64,000 nucleotides of DNA from CAZCVI01 sp964502145. Lineage in GTDB: Bacteria; Acidobacteriota; Aminicenantia; UBA2199. Where the stretch lies: positions 1 to 64,000 of the forward strand of contig CAZCVI010000013.1 of assembly GCA_964502145.1 (NCBI GenBank), written 5' to 3'. The position numbers and the translations under genes were made by a program. This document shows positions 59,548 through 64,000 of this stretch, piece by piece. The notes beneath the pieces are model-generated. The model saw only the letters and a list, made by a program, of their open reading frames with translations. It was not told where the DNA came from and made no database searches. Each line of letters opens with the position of its first letter. The stretch's first letter is position 1.

Positions 59548-62500
59548 TTATGAACTGATTTTGGCTTTACGAGACGCACGCCAAAGCTTGAACCTCGGCC
59601 CCATACGGTCTGTAGTGACATAAAAAGCGGGCACTACGACCAAACTGAGCACGGTAGAAAGAATCAAACCGCCAATTACGGCAATAGCCATAGGCGCCCG
59701 AATCTCAGAACCAGGTCCCAACCCCAACGCGGGCGGAATGGCGGCCATCAAGGTGGCAATAGCGGTCATTAAGATGGGCCGCAACCGGATAGGACCGGCT
59801 TTCTCCATGGCCTCACGTGCTTCCATACCCTCTTCTCGAAACTGATTGGCATAATCCACGAGGATGATAGAATTCTTCTTGACTATGCCCATCAATAACA
59901 ATAATCCGATCATACTGAAAATATTGAGGGTCTGATTGGTAATGGTCAACGCTAAAACAGCACCCACCACGGACAAAGGTAAAATGGTCAACACGGTCAC
60001 GGGATGCATAAAGGAATTGAACTGGGAAGCCAGTACCATATACGCGATGAGTATTCCCATCCACAAGGCAAAAATCAAACTACCTGTAGAATTACGGAAC
60101 GCCACACTGGCACCACTCAACACGGCACGATAGCCGACTGGTAGCTCTTTGGACATACTTTCCACCAATTTTAATGCTTCATCCTGGGCATGTCCGGGTG
60201 CCACATTGGCAAATACGGTGATAGCCCGTTCCCGGTCACGACGGGTAATGGCTTGTAACGCGGGTTCTTCTTTATAACTGACCAAAGAAGAGAGGGGCAC
60301 CAACTCACCGGAACGGGTGCGCACTTGCAAACGAGCCAAATCCTCGGGTTTGCTTCGTTGATCGGCTAAAAGTTTCAAGCGCACATCCAGACGCCTGCCA
60401 CCGGAACTGTACTTCCCGGCTCGCACGCCACCTACGAGTGCATTAAGCGTGGTAGCCACATCATCAATAGAGACGCCAATATCAGCACAACGGGAACGGT
60501 CGGGTTCGACACGTAATTCAGGCATGCCGAGTTGATAATCAGTATCTAAGTCCACCACGAGGCCACTGGCTTGAAGTTTTTTCATCATGGTGTGGCTTAA
60601 GTCAATGAGTTGGTTCCAATCGGACCCACGCACGGAAAACTCGATCGGAAAACCGCGTTGCGCGGTAAAGCCACTCTGGGACATATCCTGAATAACAACA
60701 CGCACACCGGGAATGGCATTTAACTCCTTGCGTAAGATCACGGTAAACTCGCTCTGACTGTATTTTCGCTCGGAAGGAGGCACCAGGGTCAGGAACATCA
60801 TGCCAGAACTGACACCACCGCCACCACCCATACCGCCAATCACGGCAAAACGACGCAATACCTCGGGATGCGTGGCAATCTTGTCTTCGACTCGCCGTAG
60901 CAACGTGTTGGTCTCCTGAACATCGGAACCAATAGCGGTTTGTATGCGTAACATCATAGTACTTAAATCCTGCGAGGGCACAAATTCTCCGGGTAAGGCT
61001 TTCATCAGGAAAATAGAACCCAGAAAGATAATCAAACTGGCCACCAGGATCAGAACAGGACGTTTAAGGCTCCGCTTTAGCACGGCAGCGTATTTATCAC
61101 TGAGCCAGGTAAAACTGCGGTCCACCATCCGGCCAATACGGCCCCGATCTTCACGGGAAGTTTGCAAAAACTGCGCGCACCGGGAAGGCGCGAGAGTGAC
61201 GGCCTCAACATAGGAAAACAACACGGCCAAACAAAGGGTAATGCCAAACTGCAAGAAAAAACGCCCGATGACACCTGAGATAAACACCACGGGAATAAAA
61301 ATCGCGATGACAGCCAACGTGGCGGCAAACGCGGCAAAGGCGATTTCCTTGGTGCCTTCAAGAGCGGCCTTGACCAAAGACTTACCACCCTCGGCATGAC
61401 GGAAAATGTTTTCCATGACCATGATGGCATCATCCACCACAATACCCACGGCTAAAGCCAACCCTAACAGGGTGAACGTGTTGAATGTAAAACCAAGAAA
61501 ATAAATCACGGCCACGGTTCCCAATAAAGACATGGGAATGGCCAACACAACGTTCATGGTACTGGATAATGAACCCAGAAACATCCAGCACACGAGCGCG
61601 GTTAAAAGGACGGAGAGGAGGAGTTCGAGTTGAATTTCATGGACAGAGTCCTTGATGTATTTGGTGGAATCCATGTTAATGGCGACAATCATACCTTCGG
61701 GCAGGGTTTTTTGCAATTCAGCCAGTGCTTTTTTTATGCCATCAGCCACGGCTACAGCATTGGAACCGCGCTGCTTTTTTACGCCTAATCCCTGGGCGGG
61801 CACGCCGTTCACACGGGCGAGACGACGCACATCTTCAAAACCATCTTCCACCATGGCGACATCACTGAGATAAATAGGACTACCTCCCTGCTGGCGGATG
61901 ACTATATGCTGGAAGGTGGCAATATCCACGGCTTCTCCCAGCACGCGGATGTTTATTTCCCGGCCCGTGGTTTCTAAACGCCCGGCAGGTAACTCGATAT
62001 GCTCGCGTTGTAACGCTAAAATCACGTCATTGACGGTCATTCCTTTCTCATCCAAACGGGATGCATCCAACCAGACACGAATGTTTCGTTCCAAAACGCC
62101 ACCCATGGTGATTTCACCCACACCGGGGATGGTCTGTAGTTTTTCCTTGAGGCGATAACGGGCAAAATCGGTGAGCACACGCTGGGGATAGGGACCGGAC
62201 AGAGCCAACCACATGATGGGCTGATCCTCGGGGTTGGTTTTGGCAATAGTCGGTGGATCCATGTCGCGGGGTAAGCGGCGCTGGGCCTGCGATACCTTGG
62301 TCTGCACATCCTGCAAGGCCAAATCAACATTGCGGCTCAAATCAAGTTCCAAGGTGATGTTGGCACTGCCCTGACGGGAGGAAGAGGTGATGGACACGAC
62401 GCCTTCTACCTGCACCAACGCTTCTTCGAGTATCTCCACCACGTCATTTTCCATGACCTCGGGGGCGGCACCTTCCCAGGTAGCGGAAACGGAAATAGTG

Positions 62501-62628
62501 GGAAAATCAACATCTGGAAACTGACTGATACCAATACGAAAAGCGGCAACCAAACCAAATAATACGGTAGCTGCCATTAACATCCAGGCAAAAACAGGTT
62601 TCTTGACACATACATCGGTTAGGCTCAT
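59548..62628 (-). CDS. RND-family efflux pump, inner membrane subunit
   Basis: 1026 residues, normal for the AcrB/HAE1 family. The N-terminal transmembrane start VKKPVFAWMLMAATVLFG is followed by a periplasmic porter domain. GIVVDDAIMVMENI near residue 395-408 carries the two Asp of the proton relay in TM4, and the C-terminal half repeats the fold (MGIVKKNSIILVDYAN in TM10, with Lys of the relay). It uses the proton gradient to export drugs or lipophilic compounds. The gene overlaps the adaptor stop by 4 nt (ATGA). A role in exporting the NRPS product is possible but is only suggested by distance (about 10 kb). Confidence 0.95.
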   Translation of the reverse strand: MSLTDVCVKKPVFAWMLMAATVLFGLVAAFRIGISQFPDVDFPTISVSATWEGAAPEVMENDVVEILEEALVQVEGVVSITSSSRQGSANITLELDLSRNVDLALQDVQTKVSQAQRRLPRDMDPPTIAKTNPEDQPIMWLALSGPYPQRVLTDFARYRLKEKLQTIPGVGEITMGGVLERNIRVWLDASRLDEKGMTVNDVILALQREHIELPAGRLETTGREINIRVLGEAVDIATFQHIVIRQQGGSPIYLSDVAMVEDGFEDVRRLARVNGVPAQGLGVKKQRGSNAVAVADGIKKALAELQKTLPEGMIVAINMDSTKYIKDSVHEIQLELLLSVLLTALVCWMFLGSLSSTMNVVLAIPMSLLGTVAVIYFLGFTFNTFTLLGLALAVGIVVDDAIMVMENIFRHAEGGKSLVKAALEGTKEIAFAAFAATLAVIAIFIPVVFISGVIGRFFLQFGITLCLAVLFSYVEAVTLAPSRCAQFLQTSREDRGRIGRMVDRSFTWLSDKYAAVLKRSLKRPVLILVASLIIFLGSIFLMKALPGEFVPSQDLSTMMLRIQTAIGSDVQETNTLLRRVEDKIATHPEVLRRFAVIGGMGGGGGVSSGMMFLTLVPPSERKYSQSEFTVILRKELNAIPGVRVVIQDMSQSGFTAQRGFPIEFSVRGSDWNQLIDLSHTMMKKLQASGLVVDLDTDYQLGMPELRVEPDRSRCADIGVSIDDVATTLNALVGGVRAGKYSSGGRRLDVRLKLLADQRSKPEDLARLQVRTRSGELVPLSSLVSYKEEPALQAITRRDRERAITVFANVAPGHAQDEALKLVESMSKELPVGYRAVLSGASVAFRNSTGSLIFALWMGILIAYMVLASQFNSFMHPVTVLTILPLSVVGAVLALTITNQTLNIFSMIGLLLLMGIVKKNSIILVDYANQFREEGMEAREAMEKAGPIRLRPILMTAIATLMAAIPPALGLGPGSEIRAPMAIAVIGGLILSTVLSLVVVPAFYVTTDRMGPRFKLWRASRKAKISS

Positions 62629-63806
62629 GCTCCAGCTCCCTGTTTTTTTCCGGTTTTACCCGGGGGTGGGGGGCCGGGGTTGTTTATTTTCACGGCCACA
62701 CCGTTTTCCAGGGCCTCGCTGCCACGGATAACCAGAGTTTCTCCGGCAGTTAAACCTTCCCGTACTTCGACAAAACCATCAGAAGTACGCAACCCGAGGG
62801 TCAACACACGTTCAACAGCCTTGCCGTTTTCCACGATATAAGAGAGAAAACCGCGTTCACTGGGACGCACGGCGGTTTGAGGAATGACCGGGGATTCTTT
62901 GGCACCACCGACGGGAATATGAATCTCAGCAAACATGCCGGGACGCAAGAGGTTTTTATTCCGATCGTAAATTTCAGCGGTAACGGGAGTCATACGGGTA
63001 TTATCATCGGCACTGGCAGCCACGTGGGTAATGGTAGCGGTGTATTGGTTGCGATCGTTTTTAACCTGGAAGGTGATTTCTTGCCCGGGTTTTAAGCGGC
63101 CCGCATCTTGTTCTGGGGCTTTGAAGCGGAGCAGCAGGGGGTCGCGGCGAATCATGGTCGCCAGGATGGTGCCGGGTTGGACATATTGCCCGGTCTGAAC
63201 AGAGCGGGTTTGGACAAGTCCGGCCACGGGTGCGCGCACGAGTGCATCGTGGAGGTTGAGTTCGGCCTGGTTTAATTGGGCCTGGGTGAGTGCGACTTCA
63301 GCGATAGCAGTACGCACGCGGGTGCGCCAGGTTTCCAATTCCTCGCCGGGAATGAGGCCAGGGTTCTTTTCCACTACCTGTTGCCGTCGTTGTAATCCAG
63401 CCTCAGCATCTGTTTTAGCGGCTTTGGCTTTTTCCCAGGCAGCACGGGCGGATTCCACGGTTAGTTTGTACCTTTGGGGTTCGATTTCCACCAGTACCTG
63501 GTCGGGACGTACCAATGTGCCCTCGGAAAAGTTGAATTTATCAACGACGCCAGCCACACGGGCGGTGACCAGTACCAATTCAAAGGCTTCGACGGAACCG
63601 ACAGCATAAATAGAGTAGGTTACGGACCGATTTTGCACGGTAATGGTTTCCACGGGGAACATCATGGCAGACTTGCCGCCTGGACCTTTACCACGGGCTG
63701 AAGCGGGGTTGTCCTGATTGCAACCAGTAAAGGTGAGGGATATAACACAGGCGAATAATAGCAGGGTGATGGATGGGATAGCATATCTAAACGAATTTAT
63801 TTTCAT
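62625..63806 (-). CDS. RND efflux periplasmic adaptor (membrane fusion) lipoprotein
   Basis: 393 residues. Residues 1-28 are a lipoprotein signal peptide ending LTFTG with the lipidated Cys29, so the protein is anchored in a membrane facing the periplasm. Then barrel-sandwich segments flank a coiled-coil hairpin (about 110-180, rich in Ala/Lys/Gln/Glu, SARAAWEKAKAAKTDAEAG), with a lipoyl-like LVRAPVAGLVQTRSV around 190-205. It bridges the pump and the TolC-type channel. A Shine-Dalgarno AGGAG lies before the ATG. The order channel, adaptor, pump is a usual efflux operon. Confidence 0.94.
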   Translation of the reverse strand: MKINSFRYAIPSITLLLFACVISLTFTGCNQDNPASARGKGPGGKSAMMFPVETITVQNRSVTYSIYAVGSVEAFELVLVTARVAGVVDKFNFSEGTLVRPDQVLVEIEPQRYKLTVESARAAWEKAKAAKTDAEAGLQRRQQVVEKNPGLIPGEELETWRTRVRTAIAEVALTQAQLNQAELNLHDALVRAPVAGLVQTRSVQTGQYVQPGTILATMIRRDPLLLRFKAPEQDAGRLKPGQEITFQVKNDRNQYTATITHVAASADDNTRMTPVTAEIYDRNKNLLRPGMFAEIHIPVGGAKESPVIPQTAVRPSERGFLSYIVENGKAVERVLTLGLRTSDGFVEVREGLTAGETLVIRGSEALENGVAVKINNPGPPPPGKTGKKQGAGA

Positions 63807-63831
63807 AGCTTTACTCCTGGATGAAGGCTTA

Positions 63832-64000
63832 TTATTTTATTTGGTGATTGCCGAAGGGATCGAGGCCCATGGCGGAACGTAGGTTCAGGAAAGCAACGGC
63901 TATACCGTAACGGGCGCGAATCAGTTCGACTTCGGCTTCATAAAGACTGACATTGGCATCGGCAGCTTGGAGCGCACCGGTGAGGCCCTGGCGGTAGAGT
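63832..64000 (-). CDS. TolC-family outer membrane efflux protein (3' end only)
   Basis: The last 55 residues of a gene that continues beyond the right edge. The visible part reads LYRQGLTGALQAADA, then YEAEVELIRARYGI and FLNLRSAMGLDPFG, the characteristic helical C-terminal region of TolC-like channels (YxxAxxxLxxAxG pattern). It would be the first gene of the efflux operon, 25 nt upstream of the adaptor. Confidence 0.85.
   Translation of the reverse strand, partial: LYRQGLTGALQAADANVSLYEAEVELIRARYGIAVAFLNLRSAMGLDPFGNHQIK

Overview
The window is dominated by one very large biosynthetic operon on the minus strand. Four contiguous genes (49441 down to 451, about 49 kb) encode a hybrid non-ribosomal peptide synthetase / polyketide synthase of 3638, 4817, 1330 and 6533 residues. 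It has 11 adenylation domains, two ketosynthase modules and two epimerization domains. The genes overlap or are 12-17 nt apart, so they are probably co-transcribed and translationally coupled. Reading the ten specificity positions by eye gives confident codes for Pro, Ile, Glu, Thr, Thr and Ile and a Tyr-like code twice; three sites stay undecided. If the line is colinear the backbone is X - ketide - X - Pro - X - ketide - Ile - Glu - Thr - D-(Tyr-like) - D-Thr - Ile - (Tyr-like). No thioesterase is visible. A Sfp-type phosphopantetheinyl transferase at 56225-56965 can activate the carrier domains, and an RND efflux operon (59548-64000) may export the product or be unrelated.

Upstream of the NRPS operon, on the same strand, is a separate two-gene unit (52762 to 50303). 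A chagasin-like domain is fused to a tail of repeated Tyr-Gly-Phe/Thr-Pro motifs, and the next gene is a radical SAM/SPASM enzyme with C-terminal TPRs. A strong hairpin lies between the two genes. This looks like an undescribed RiPP-type system: a repeat-containing substrate plus a peptide-modifying enzyme. I consider it the best candidate for novelty here.

The right part holds a fusion of ADP-forming acyl-CoA synthetase and GNAT (53296-55992), the PPTase, a DNA methyltransferase with a NotI-like restriction endonuclease (57234-59275, plus strand), and the RND pump, its lipoprotein adaptor and the 3' end of a TolC-family gene. PPTase and methyltransferase are divergent and both appear to start at the first transcribed base (leaderless).

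The DNA is rich in short-period repeats. There are 9-bp minisatellites of three sequence families, found both between genes and, for two of them, inside adenylation domains at fixed positions. There is also a 40-bp array of paired palindromes upstream of the NRPS operon and a 21-bp array downstream of it. The tripartite efflux system and the lipobox indicate a Gram-negative (diderm) bacterium. The giant NRPS/PKS genes and dense minisatellites would fit an uncultured lineage such as Aminicenantota/Acidobacteriota, but that is a weak inference from general resemblance, not a database match.
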